The position numbers and the translations under genes are program-made. From assembly GCF_023078275.1 (NCBI RefSeq), contig NC_062993.1, forward strand, positions 11,655,252 to 11,719,251: a stretch of DNA of 64,000 bases. The letters are read 5' to 3'. Shown here piece after piece: positions 33,666 through 43,786 of the stretch. The stretch's first letter is position 1. Each line of letters begins with the position of its first letter. The DNA comes from Leguminivora glycinivorella. Taxonomy: Eukaryota > Arthropoda > Insecta > Lepidoptera > Tortricidae. Under the pieces are notes generated by a model. That model worked only from the letters and a program-made list of their open reading frames with translations, was not told the DNA's origin and did not search any database.

Positions 33666-34643
33666 TTATTTATTCAAGACCGATAACGCCAGAGACAAAC
33701 AGTCCTCGTTGCTTAAAATTGGCCTTTGATAAAACTTTGCAAAAGTATTGGACTATCCGCTCCACCCCGCGGTGTTGCGGATGGCGTCGACGCTGACGCC
33801 GCGCGCGCGCGCGTGCGACGCGGCGGCGCGCCGCGTGCTGTGCGCGCTGAACGCCGCCGTGTCCACCCCGCACAAGCCAAGCGTGCGCTTGATCCATCTG
33901 CTAAGCGTCTGCGAGCCTACTGGTTTATGTGGCTTTTTAGTCGCGATGAACAGGCTGTCAGATACTCGTAAGGTCTTTGTTGTATTTAAATAGCAAGAAA
34001 GCGCTGACGCTGGACGTATAGAGGGGTTTTCTCGGAAAAAGGGCAGATATATAATGGGCTGTTTGCAGCCAAGTCTTAACGTCTTTAAGATGTCTGGAAT
34101 TTTAATACATATACAATCAGGGGTTGTTTCTATATTATTTATATTAATTTTAGATATTGTTTGGACTCTATGAGCCGTAGTGAGAGTCAACAATGTAACC
34201 GTTTTGTTGGTAAGCTCTTCGAAACTTAATGTATCGTTAGGAAACCAATCACCCAGTTTATTTAATACAAGATTCGTATCCCAAGTTGTATTGTATTTAG
34301 GTGTTGGGGGTCGAAGACGAAAAACGCCTTTAAAGAATCTGTGAAGCCTGTCATCCTTTGATATTGTGGGACCTAAGACTAAAGATAAGGCCGATCTATA
34401 GGAGTTTAATGTACCATATTGGCTACCTTCATGAAACATATCAGTCAAAAAATATATTACTGTCGGAACAGATGCGTCATACAAGTCGACCGAGTTACTT
34501 TTACAAAAAATCCACCATTTTTTAAGGCAAACATCATATTGTTTAATCGTGTTTGGTGATAGAGATGCTAACATTATATCTAATGAGGACGGCGGTAAGC
34601 TTCTTCTGGACAGCGCGACACGCACAATATCCCTGCAACCAGG
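33666..34643 (-). pseudogene. DIRS tyrosine recombinase, stop before catalytic Tyr
   Basis: The enzyme would insert the element's circular DNA by site-specific recombination in the nucleus. An N-terminal SAM-like core-binding region (SPNTIKQYDVCLKKWWIFCK) is followed by the catalytic domain: Arg in TAHRVQT, His and Arg in SAHSTRRAA, then AGWS. An in-frame TAG at 33753-33755 follows, and beyond it the frame continues with FAKFYQRP, which holds the expected catalytic tyrosine, to a natural stop at 33666. The break therefore removes only the tyrosine and about 30 residues. The region around 33800 is very GC-rich (CGCGCG runs). It overlaps the upstream frame, as DIRS ORFs often do. Confidence 0.88.
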
Positions 34644-35416
34644 GTAATCGAGTTGTGTATTCGTTGGGAACTGGAATGAGAAATTAAGGCATTGCTACTA
34701 GGCTGAAAGGTAATGACATTGCTAACTAGGAGACTTTGAAAAACAGGGTACCATGGTTGTGTTGGCCGCAAAGGTACAATCATGATGCCTGTAGCTTTAT
34801 CTGAAATAATCTTTCGAAGAGCTTTAAGTACAACCGAAAAAGGTGGAAAAGCGTAAAAGAACATGCTTGTCCAGGTTACAGTAAAGGAGTCTACCGCGTA
34901 TGCATCAGGATCTTTGTGCCAGGAAATGTACATTGCGCATTTTTTATTTATACGGCTTGCGAACAAATCTATGGACGGTAAACCAAATTGGCACACGATC
35001 TCCTTAAAAGCCCAATCGGCTAATTCCCATTCAATATCGGGATGTGATCTTCTTGATTCGTAATCAGCTATAGTATTATCGCGGGATCTTATATACGATG
35101 CAAATACGAACAGTTTTCTTTGTTCGCACCATTGCCAGAACTCTCTCGTAATCTGAGTAAGATGGGGGTATTGTATACCACCCATTCGATTTATGTACGC
35201 TATCGCAGTCGTGTTATCTAGCCGTAAGAGTATCTGGCAATTGTACAAGCTACATGCGTAAATCTTTAAAGCAATAAACGCGGCAAGCAACTCTAAGTAG
35301 TTAATATGGTTTTCCCGCTCAGTATTAGACCATTGGCCACTTGCCGTATCACCCCCACAGGCTGCCCCCCCACCCCGTAGTTGAGGCGTCAGAAAATATT
35401 TGAATTCGATAATCAT
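34580..35416 (-). pseudogene. DIRS RNase H and downstream extension
   Basis: Second half of the RT polyprotein. It contains HINYLELLAAF, LLRLDNTTAIAYINRMGG and RSRDNTIADYESRR, the DIRS-type RNase H core, then IDLFASRINKK and AFPPFSVVLKALRKI, IMIVPLRPTQPWYP, the conserved region after RNase H in DIRS elements (methyltransferase-like in some descriptions). The frame joins the RT frame only after a shift in a G-rich run at about 35360-35385, so the first residues of this frame are not original. It removes the RNA strand of the DNA:RNA hybrid in the intact system. Confidence 0.87.
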
Positions 35417-36315
35417 CAGTGCGAATGCAACTATGTGAATTATCGATATTCATTAACCACCAACGTATGTCAGGTAGGATGGACTCGGGTATATCCATTG
35501 TACGATTATAATTATCTTGGCCCTGTAAGTTAAGGAACTTGCAGCGTTCTAGTTCCTTCGTATAGAGCCATCCGTACTCGATAGCCGGGCACGCTGAGAC
35601 TAGTAGGCCAGTAAGTTTTGCTAGTTGTCTAATCTTGCAACGCTTCATTTTTAAAAACAGTTCTAACTCGGTCTTTATGCGTGCTCGTTTTTCAGAAGGT
35701 AAGTTAAGTTGTAAACGACGCGAATCGATTATCATTCCCAAGAATTTACATGACGTCATAGGAGTGAGCATACTTTTCTCTTGATTGACAATAAAGGCTA
35801 ATGATATCAATATTTGTTTAGTTAATTCAATGTTCTCTAGACATTGTTCGTAAGTTTGACCAAAAAGTAACCAATCATCTAGATACAGGGTAGAGAGGAA
35901 GCCTGCGGAGCGTAATAGTTTTACAATGGGTTTTGTGATTTTGGTGAATATATACAGCGCAACATTGAGGCTGAACGGTAAAACGTTGAATTCGTACATT
36001 TTATCTTCATAGATAAAACGTAGGTATTTTCTTGATTCTTCATGAATTTTGATTAAAAAGTAAGCATCTTTTAAATCCAGTGTAGCCATATAACAATCTG
36101 GAGTTAGAAGTTTAACGGCAGTCTGTGTTGATAAATTCATTTAATTTTTTAAGATTAAGTATAACACGCATTTTACCGTTCGGCTTCGGCACAAGAAAAA
36201 TACTGGACACAAATTGGCCCTCGCAAGGAGTACACTCTGATACAGCACCTATTTGTAAAAGATTATCAATGGCATCTGCAAAATGTGATTTTTCTACTTC
36301 AGAATATTCTGGCAC
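35349..36315 (-). pseudogene. DIRS reverse transcriptase, frameshifted
   Basis: Two frames make up the RT domain. 36315-36112 has the fingers start (FVSSIFLVPKPNGKMRVILN, LKKLNEFI) and 36140-35349 has MATLDLKDAYFLIKI and the catalytic YLDDWLLFG, then KFLGMIIDSRRLQLNLP. About 36120-36130 the family's expected linker is missing, so a small deletion shifted the frame. The YxDD core is intact. RT copies element RNA; DIRS RTs group near Ty3/Gypsy RTs. Confidence 0.9.
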
Positions 36316-36455
36316 TGAAGGTAAAGAATTTTGAACAACACTACTTTTAAGATTGATTTTATAGCCAGCTATCCATGAAAGTATGGTGCGATCATTAGTA
36401 ATTAACGCCCAATGTTTCTCAAATAGTGATAAACGGCCAGCGTACTTAACTGTAT

Positions 36456-37633
36456 CTAGTAGTAGTGGCGCGGCGGCGGCGGCGGGGGCTGGTGCGCGTA
36501 CGACGGCCTGTAGTAGCGCGCGGGCGGCGCCGGGGGCGGCGGGGGCGGCGCGCGGGGAGCAGGCGCGCGGCCGCGAGGCGGCGGCGGCGGCGGGCCCGGC
36601 GGCCTGCGCGGCGCTGGGCCTCGGCGGTTTAAAGGCCGCGACACACTGGATCTTACCCGTCTGTATTGCGCTACGGGTTGTTTTGGAACGGGAGCTTTCA
36701 TCTCTCCGCCGGATTTAATCATGGCTTTCGCTGATTTAAGCGTCTCGGTCAAGTTCTCTCCGAATAGGCATGAATCTATCTTGGTATTCGCCAGATGGTC
36801 CTTGAGATCTTTTTTCAATGAGAAAAGTATGAAGTTGCGTCTAGTTATGCTATCTGAGTATTATAAGTCGCACAAAATACGACCGAGGTCTATAAGTTTT
36901 TGTAACAGGTCGTTATTTTTCTCCTTTGAATTTAATTGTGATGTAATTATCTCGCTAAGGCAAGATATTGCGCAAGCCATTTCTTTTTGCTTGGACTCGA
37001 TGCCCTTATCACGTTTAGCAAAGTTCTCTGAAATGGTGGCCTTGATCTCAGGGTTTAGCTTGGGCGCGCCTATTTTCACGCAATTAGCGGGGATAAGGTA
37101 TTTACTAAGGAGTTCTTTACGGATATCTTTAGGTATAACTTCTATGGCTACATGTGTAAAACGGGTAGCTATTTCTGCACGCACTTCTTTGCCATATGTT
37201 GTGGCCGACGAGGGGTCATCTCCCAGGATTTGTAGTACATCCTCGTCCAAATCAATTGTGTCCTCGACTTTATTATCGTCGGTACGGTCAGCAGCGGACG
37301 CGCTAGTGCCTGGTGTGGCGGTGGCGCTCGCGGCGGCGCTCGCGCCGGCCGGGGCCGGGGCCGCGGCGCCGGAGCTCGTGCCGGGCGCAGCATTATCGCT
37401 TGTATTTGAAACGGCCACCGTGTCGGCCCGTGTAGCGCTTTGCTGAGCCTCATTAGGCTTTATCAAATTTTCAGCAGAAATCTGGTGTTCCTCTATAGGA
37501 AAATTATCAGCCTCGATAGGGTCTCTCTGGTAATCAACGCCAATGGCATGGTCATTTTGGCTGTATGGGTCGTAGTTCAGTTCATAATCCGGGTATTCCG
37601 GAAACCAATCATCTGGTCGTAAAACCGGTGATA
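36456..37633 (-). pseudogene. DIRS gag, exon 2
   Basis: The structural protein begins at a splice acceptor (polypyrimidine run, then TTCTCAG) at 37633/37634. An acidic N-terminal part (RPDDWFPEYPDYELNYDPY) is followed by an Ala/Ser/Thr-rich low-complexity linker, a conserved region (FPIEEHQ earlier; VLQILGDDPSS, YGKEVRAEIATRFTHVA, KYLIPANCVKIGAP) and a Pro/Arg-rich tail coded by the GC-rich DNA at 36470-36640. An in-frame TAA at 36861-36863 interrupts it, and the same frame continues (KDLKDHLANTKIDSCLFGE) to 36456. No zinc knuckle is present. Confidence 0.8.
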
Positions 37634-38159
37634 CTGAGAACAAAACGCAATACTTAAGTTTGCTATGTATTATCCATATACCCGAATATTGAAATGTAAA
37701 ATTATTATTATAAATTAAGAATAAGAAATTACTTAATAGCAAAACATTTTTAACTTTAAATTTTATTCGTAAAATGTAACTAATGACTTGTCATATTTTA
37801 ATGGTGAACTGAACCAGATAACGCACGTTATCTCTTCTAAAGTTAGGTAACAATTCCCAACGAATTGTACGCCAACCGTCATACCATGCGTCGATTTAGC
37901 CCCAACGACTAATCGGAAAGCATTGATGTATATACAAGTATAAACTTGTAACTATGTAACTTTTAATGATAATAGAAAAACGTACATTACAGTTGGGTAT
38001 CCGTTCTCAGTGAACTGAACGCCAACGTCGCCAACCGATATAATATTTGTGCTTTGATTTATCCCCAATGGTTAAATCTGAGTGCACATTATAAGAATTA
38101 TGTCCCTAGGTTTGAAAACCTTGGTTAAAATTTTATAAGTGAAAATTAAAAGGACTTAC
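37634..38159 (-). other. Predicted intron in DIRS gag
   Basis: On the minus strand the donor is ACCG|GTAAGTCC at 38160/38159 and the acceptor TTTTGTTCTCAG|TATC at 37634/37633. Splicing after one base of a codon keeps frame between both exons. The 526-nt interval is AT-rich and contains stops, in contrast to the flanking coding parts. This is prediction from sequence only. Confidence 0.65.
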
Positions 38160-38310
38160 CGGTTTCTGGCGGTACAAATTCATCATTAGAACCACTGTGT
38201 GACGAAGCACTGTCACTATTACGTTGTAATTTACGTTTTAATTTTCGGACTTTATGCATTAGATGATCAATGTCATCCTCGTATTTCTTAATACGTTTAC
38301 GTTTAGGCAT
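38160..38310 (-). CDS. DIRS gag, exon 1
   Basis: ATG at 38310 starts a 50-codon exon: MPKRKRIKKYEDDIDHL, a basic start like a nuclear localisation signal, then a heptad-like HKVRKLKRKLQ stretch (possible coiled coil), a Ser-rich linker and DEFVPPET. It ends one base into a codon at a GTAAGT donor. Position between the right terminal repeat and the main gag frame, and phase agreement with exon 2, argue that it is the gag N-terminus. It is too short to stand out as an ORF by itself. Confidence 0.7.
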
Positions 38311-38537
38311 TTTTATTTAATGCGAGATCCACGAAAGAAAAAACTTGGTTAATTTCTTTGAGAAGTGACTTGAGTGGTCGAGCACTAGAAAACGTATGAA
38401 CCGACGGAGCGATAGCGGCCGGGAGGTTCTTACCTCCCATACCTCAGCTACTTTGTCTCAGCATACCCACTTTTAAAAAATAAAAATTTAAAAATAACTC
38501 CAAACTAAGTGCAGAGTGGTAGCACCTACCGGCGTAA
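38311..38537 (-). promoter_or_regulatory. DIRS 5' leader
   Basis: 227 bp between the terminal repeat and the gag start. It contains a short hairpin (GGGAGGTTCTTACCTCCC at about 38420). The promoter is expected in or near the terminal repeat but no element is proven. Confidence 0.4.
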
Positions 38538-38596
38538 CTACATGTATATATATATCTTCAGTTACTAATCTCGAGGACGAGGCGCGAAGTATAATT
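38538..38596 (-). repeat. DIRS inverted terminal repeat, right
   Basis: Perfect 59-bp inverse of 33074-33132, at the 5' side of the minus-strand genes. Confidence 0.93.
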
Positions 38597-38599
38597 TCC

Positions 38600-38925
38600 C
38601 ATTTTAACCGAATGCACTCAACTCTCAAGCTGTGTGCGATGCGCTCGAAAACGGCGTGCATTTACTGCAATTGAAAAATGGTCCTGCATTTATTATTTTA
38701 CATGTAAGTAATATTGACGAGTGTAAATTTTATTTTTTCAGCATTAATTTCTGATGTAAGACAGAAGTATAAAAATATTTTACGGGTTGATTTTCTGGTA
38801 AAGATTTGGTCAGTATAAAATACCGTTTTATTATTTTTTAAAGGATTTTTTTTATGTCATTGGTTTTTATGAATTCTTGGAGGAACTGTCAAAACCAAAG
38901 ATAAATCGAGTTATTATTTAATCCA
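38600..38925. other. No gene seen
   Basis: AT-rich flank between the DIRS element and an RTE fragment. Confidence 0.5.
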
Positions 38926-38926
38926 A

Positions 38927-39262
38927 ATTGAAGGTTTGCCAACGGGCTAGTGAGCGTAGTATTCTAGGTGTGAAGAGGACCGATCGTATCCGGAACACCA
39001 CGCTGCGTTCAAAAACCCGCATTGCCGACGTGGACGAGAGGACTGCCAGGCTCAAATGGGACTGCAGCATCCTGACAGGTGGGCTAGTGTATCCACCAAG
39101 TGGATGCCACAAATAGAGCGCGGACGCGGCAGGCCCAGAAGAAGATGGAGGGATGACCTAGACACCTTCCTCACCAACTGGCCGGAAGAGGCACTAAACC
39201 GGGAGTCATGGAGGTTAAGGGGAGAGGCCTTTGCCCAGCAGTGGGACACCGTTATAGGCTAC
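38927..39262 (+). pseudogene. RTE-like LINE, C-terminal fragment 2
   Basis: Plus-strand relative of 5915-6297: KVCQRASERSILGVKRTDRI, NTTLRSKTRIADV, then in another frame GRGRPRRRWRDDLDTFL and GEAFAQQWDT. A change near 39060 breaks the WDWAGH-equivalent motif and shifts the frame. It is truncated at both domains and non-functional. Confidence 0.8.
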
Positions 39263-39299
39263 ACTGAGAGAAAATACAACCAGTTTTCATGTTCGTTCA

Positions 39300-39905
39300 A
39301 CAAGTTTTTTGGTTAAAATAGCGCCTATGTGCTCTTTGGTTCAAACAACAAGCTACTTGTCATTTGAATCGGCAATATATTTGAATCAACAAGTCGATTT
39401 TATAAAAACAACCTGACACATATTGTTTTAAACATACGTTTGGCTGATTCAAACGGATAAACCGCAACAAGTCGAACTTGTTAAATTCACAATGCAAATT
39501 TCTCTCAGTGTAGATAAAAAAAAAGCTATATAGGAATGTTTTTCTTCAACCTTATTATTGCAAATATTATAAGAAGATAATTATTTACCTACCAAACTTC
39601 GTTGTATACAATATATAAAGGTAGAATATTCGTACTTATGGACAATGTACAACTTATAGGCATGAATTACGATTTTCTGTTAGTTTTTAAGCACAAATTT
39701 ACAGTGCAGATGAAATGTAATATTACTCTAAATATTTAAAAATAATTATGTTAAACTTCCTTAAAAAAGTGTTGAACACGCCAAAGTAATTGTAATAATT
39801 TAAAAAGCATCCACGTTATTTCAAGGGAAGGTATTCCGTACACTTTGAGGACAAACTTTTTATGAAATGCCGCCGTGAATAATAGCAGTGTTTCTAAACG
39901 TAATT
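39300..39905. other. No gene seen
   Basis: AT-rich DNA. A weak repeat of TTTGAATC/GATTCAAA phrases at 39340-39470 suggests a decayed palindrome (ends CACTGAGAGAAAATACAACC at 39260 and AAATTTCTCTCAGTGTAG at about 39495), so about 39258-39512 may be a MITE inserted beside the RTE tail. Confidence 0.4.
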
Positions 39906-39909
39906 TATG

Positions 39910-40336
39910 TACGGTATAGTCAACAACACAGATGTGAATGCAGACAAAGTGCCAAAAATATATATACACTCCAAAATCAAAAAATCTAAATTTATTCAGC
40001 AAATAGGCCACAGATACACATACTAATTCTAAGTTCTAACTAAAGTATAACTACTACAATTAATTAGAGGTGTTATGAGGTATCTAAATGTCGAAAACAA
40101 CTAAAAACTACACTTAGTATAAAAAGTCCAAATACAAAAAGAAGGCTAAAATTACTTTAGAGGGTGCAAAATGACTCTAAATGTCACTAATGATAAAATG
40201 TATACTTAATCTAATTATGAGAGGTGAATAGGGTCTAGTCGGGGTAGGGTAGAGTCAAAATCATATAATAAAGTTCTGTACATTATTTTGGCACTTTGTA
40301 TTTACAGCTGTGTTGTTGACTGTACCCTGCCGTAGG
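39910..40336. mobile_element. MITE-like element with AGTCAACAACACAG ends
   Basis: TACGGTATAGTCAACAACAC at the left and GTGTTGTTGACTGTACCCTG at the right are inverted copies with few differences, extended by ACAAAGTGCCAAAA / TTTTGGCACTTTG. The interior is AT-rich and non-coding. Confidence 0.55.
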
Positions 40337-40339
40337 AAA

Positions 40340-42740
40340 ATGCAAATATCATTAGATTCTTAAATTCTTCTTATGAAGGTTTCAAGGAAATAACGGTTTT
40401 GGGATTTTTTGTGAAAAATAGAGGAGTTTTATCCAGCGGCCGTTTTTTTTTCAGAATTGATTTATTTTTTGCCTGTCATGGAATCGACGATTTTTAAGAT
40501 ATTTTTTAAAGGAGATTGTCATTGTGGACACTTTTAATTTATATGATCGAATAAAATGTATGTAATTTATGATATTTCATTATGAATTATTTATTTATTT
40601 ACTTACTCTTCGTAATGACAGAAAGCCATTAAATGTGCTTGGAAGTACATGTGTATTTATTTTTGGGGCTAAAATCACAAATGTGTTTAGTTAAAACATG
40701 ATCCAAGTAGAATTTGCGTATGCTGGTTTTTGCATTAGACGTGGAATACAATTTTAAAGGCAAATCTGCAAAAAACGAAAAATCGAAAAAATGCACATAA
40801 CGGAATTGGCAATCTCAACGACGATTTGGCGTTTCAAAGTCCGCCGTAGTTGTAACCGCCAGGTGACGCTGTCATCGTGCACGTAGCCAACAGGAAATTG
40901 ATAAAACCTCTTTTATGACCCAGGAGGCAAATGAGCAGGCAAAACGTTAATAGTAAGTTATTACCGTCACCTATGGACATCAGTATCACCGAATAGATAG
41001 AGGACTTCTATGTAGATTGAATGTAGGTATCAAGTATAAATGAATATTAACAAAACAATATAAAACTGCTATAAATTTGGGTTGAAGCCAGAATCCCATA
41101 GTTTATGAATACTCAAGCCCTGTCATTATACGAAAGTTATTTTAATAATGTTATATTATTATTTTATAGCCTACATTAACCCCCGTTTGCGGCCATCACT
41201 GAAATATTACCCATTAAGTAGTAACGATACAAAAGCCACAGAAAATAACCAGAGGTTTAACTCTCTGTATAAATTATTAAAGAATTTACAAAGTAATTTT
41301 ATCAATAAATTCTTCCTTAGATTATCACTTATGAATAAAGTTAATAATTTATTAGGGAAGTTATACATACTTCACATGGTTAAAATGGGTTACTAAGTTG
41401 TAAAACTTCAAACATTTGATATTTTCCAATTTGGGCCTATAAGTACTATATTTGACGCACTGTGCCGAACGATATGCAACTCTTTCGTACCAGTACAAAA
41501 TAGTGGTAGAGAGAGATAGCTACGATTCAGATCCTCAATGAATGTACTCTTGGCTACAGCTTTGCTACATAAGTAAGTACCTAAGTAGAGACACAGAATA
41601 TATAATAGTACAAGTACAGAAGGCTCACTCCTTTGATGTTCACAAAACGCCGCCATTCTAAATTCTTACCTACATTAACAAACGGACCGCACGCGTGCAG
41701 ACGACATTGAATTTTATTGCGCCGCGCGAAGGTCGTCGCCAGTGAATGGGCCGCGAACTCGCGGCCGCCGGCATGTACTTGTAGCGCGGCGAAAGGATCG
41801 CGGAGTGAGCCGCCCTTGGTAGAGATAACTGATTCTTCAAGTCAAATTTAATATCATCTAAAGGGATCATCCAACTGATTCGAAAAGCGACAAAATGAAC
41901 GTGTTATTTTTCAATACCTAAATATTATATCTCACGAATTTTAACTATGGATAGAAACATGTCGAACATTCGAATCGAAAACTTGTGTACAATGTTAAAA
42001 TAAGTATTCCTAAGAAAATACAATTCTATACCCAGTTAATATATATTCCTAAGAGAAGTCACAAAATGCTAAAACTTACTGTAGCGCAGTTCAATTGTCA
42101 CGAGCGCAAACACACTCATTAAATGTCGAATACAATGTGCGACTTGGACCGGTGTTGGCTGCCAAGCGCTCTTTAGTCAATGATGCTTGAAGCGGTAAAA
42201 CTAAAGTTAAATATTTTACTTACGTATAGTTTTACACTTTGTAAAACTGTTAAATGTTTTATTTATTTCATAAAATCGAATAAATTTTGATAGCTAAATG
42301 GAATCACACATATTGTCGTATTGTGAGCAATACTAAGTACAATAATTAAACTATGTTGTAAAATATTATGTAAAAAAATAACATGACGTTTGTCGAAAGG
42401 TTTTAATCGAGAAATGAATAGTTGGTGTCGTTTAATCATGATTAAGTAGAAAAACAAGTGGAAAAATTCCAAATAAATAAAATAAAATTCACTTACCGAT
42501 GATGTGTTTTAGGCGTTCGTTGGAAGAAAATATAAATTCCCTTTCTGAAAATTACAGTCTCTTTAATTTCCTTTGATTTTTCATAAAAAAATTGCTGCTA
42601 GGCAATTTCTTGACAATGACAACACACCATACTGCTAAAAAAAACAGTAGTATGGCTTGAAGACAAAGCTCTGATATAACGTTTTCTGTAACACTGCCAG
42701 CCACCATAAAGAATTTCGAGAACAAATAAAAATAATTGAT
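40340..42740. other. No gene seen; one GC-rich patch
   Basis: Mostly AT-rich. About 41695-41830 is GC-rich with many CpG (GCGCCGCGCG, GCGGCCGCCGG). It could be a CpG-rich host regulatory or exonic piece or a repeat remnant; I cannot decide. Confidence 0.4.
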
Positions 42741-42752
42741 GTGTCGATAAGA

Positions 42753-43164
42753 ATGGCAGAGGTTGCCATTGTTGAGGCCTGGAACGCCCCCCCGCAAGCC
42801 CCCACTAGCGTAGAGGAGCGGGCAGCCCACCTACGCCGGTCACTAATGGCTGTGTGCGACGCCTCCATGCCTCGAGCCCGGCCATTTCAAGGCAGACGCA
42901 AGGTGTACTGGTGGGGTCCGGAGATCGCTGACCTCCGTACGGCTTGTAATGCCGCTCGGAGGGCCTATACCCGCTGCCGAAGAAGGAGGCACACCCTGGA
43001 GGAAGAGGGGGTCCTCCACACCATCCTTGGGGAAAAGAAACGGGCGCTTCGGAAAGCCATTGAAAGGGCCAAGACTGAGCGGTGGGAAGAGTTCCTCGCA
43101 ACTCTTAATAGAGATCCGTGGGGGCGCCCATACAGAATGGTGCGCAATAAGCTGCAGTGTGCAC
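42753..43164 (+). pseudogene. R1-like ORF2, linker fragment before the MITE
   Basis: The segment encodes the part between endonuclease and RT: VYWWGPEIADLRTACNAARR, typical of R1-clade ORF2, then a charged helix (RRRRHTLEEE, ERAKTERWEEFLATLNRDPW) and GRPYRMVRNKL. The first ATG in frame is at 42753, but the true protein began upstream in sequence lost by 5' truncation. The last in-element codons are followed by the MITE, which adds a short foreign tail and a stop. Confidence 0.82.
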
Positions 43165-43786
43165 TAGGGTGGAGCGAAAAAACACTTTTCTGGAATTAGC
43201 AAACCTAATAGTTATCATTCAATGCCCCTTAGTCTATGAAACCTATGTGCAAAATTTCTGCTTTTTAAATCAACATCTTCAGCCTCCGCATTAGGTTTGA
43301 AATTTTGAAAATCTCATACAAACCTGAAAATTCAACTTCCAGATAAAAATTTTTTTTCGGCAACATTATGTTCAGTATACATTATTGATACATATTATTA
43401 CAAGAAACTACCAAAAGTTGCGAAAATAGCGTTAAAAATCGCCAATTTTCAGTATTTTAGCGGCTATTTTGGCCAATGTACTGAAACTAGGCAAACTTTG
43501 GCGATTTTTGACGCTATTTTCGCAACTTTTGGTAATTTCTTGTAATAATATGTATCAATAATGTATACTAAACATAATACTGTCGAAAAATTTTTTTTAT
43601 CTGAAAGTTGAATTTTCAGGTTTGTATGAGTTTTTCAAAATTTCAAACCTAATGCGGAGGCTGAAGATGTTGATTTAAAAAGCTGAAAATTTGCACAAAG
43701 GCTTCATAGACTAAGGGGCATTGATTGATAACTATTAGATATGCTAATTCCAGAAAAGTGTTTTTTCGCTCCACCCTAGTGTGCAC
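43157..43786. mobile_element. hAT-type foldback MITE with 8-bp duplication
   Basis: Element body 43165-43778 (614 bp) starts TAGGGTGGAGCGAAAAAACA and ends with its inverse. GTGTGCAC occurs directly before (43157-43164) and after (43779-43786). An 8-bp target duplication is characteristic of hAT transposition. The whole body is one inverted repeat with a centre near 43470, sharing motifs such as CCAAAAGTTGCGAAAATAGC / GCTATTTTCGCAACTTTTGG. No transposase. Confidence 0.92.

Larger units (their letters stand above)
33074..38596 (-). mobile_element. DIRS-like tyrosine-recombinase retrotransposon
   Basis: The element is 5.5 kb and coded on the minus strand in the order gag, RT, RNase H plus extension, tyrosine recombinase. 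Perfect 59-bp inverted terminal repeats at 33074-33132 and 38538-38596 bound it. It has no LTRs, no DDE integrase and no obvious target duplication, all as known for DIRS elements, which close their DNA into a circle and integrate by YR recombination. All ORFs carry breaks (an in-frame stop in gag, two frameshifts in RT/RNase H, a stop in YR), so this copy is not autonomous. Confidence 0.93.

Noticed and set aside
33726..33993. Plus-strand frames over the GC-rich part
   Set aside because: Shadows of the recombinase gene on the minus strand; composition explains them.
36383..37446. Plus-strand Ala-rich frames of 111 and 241 codons
   Set aside because: Antisense to the DIRS gag; Ala-rich because the opposite strand codes Pro/Arg/Ala-rich tracts.
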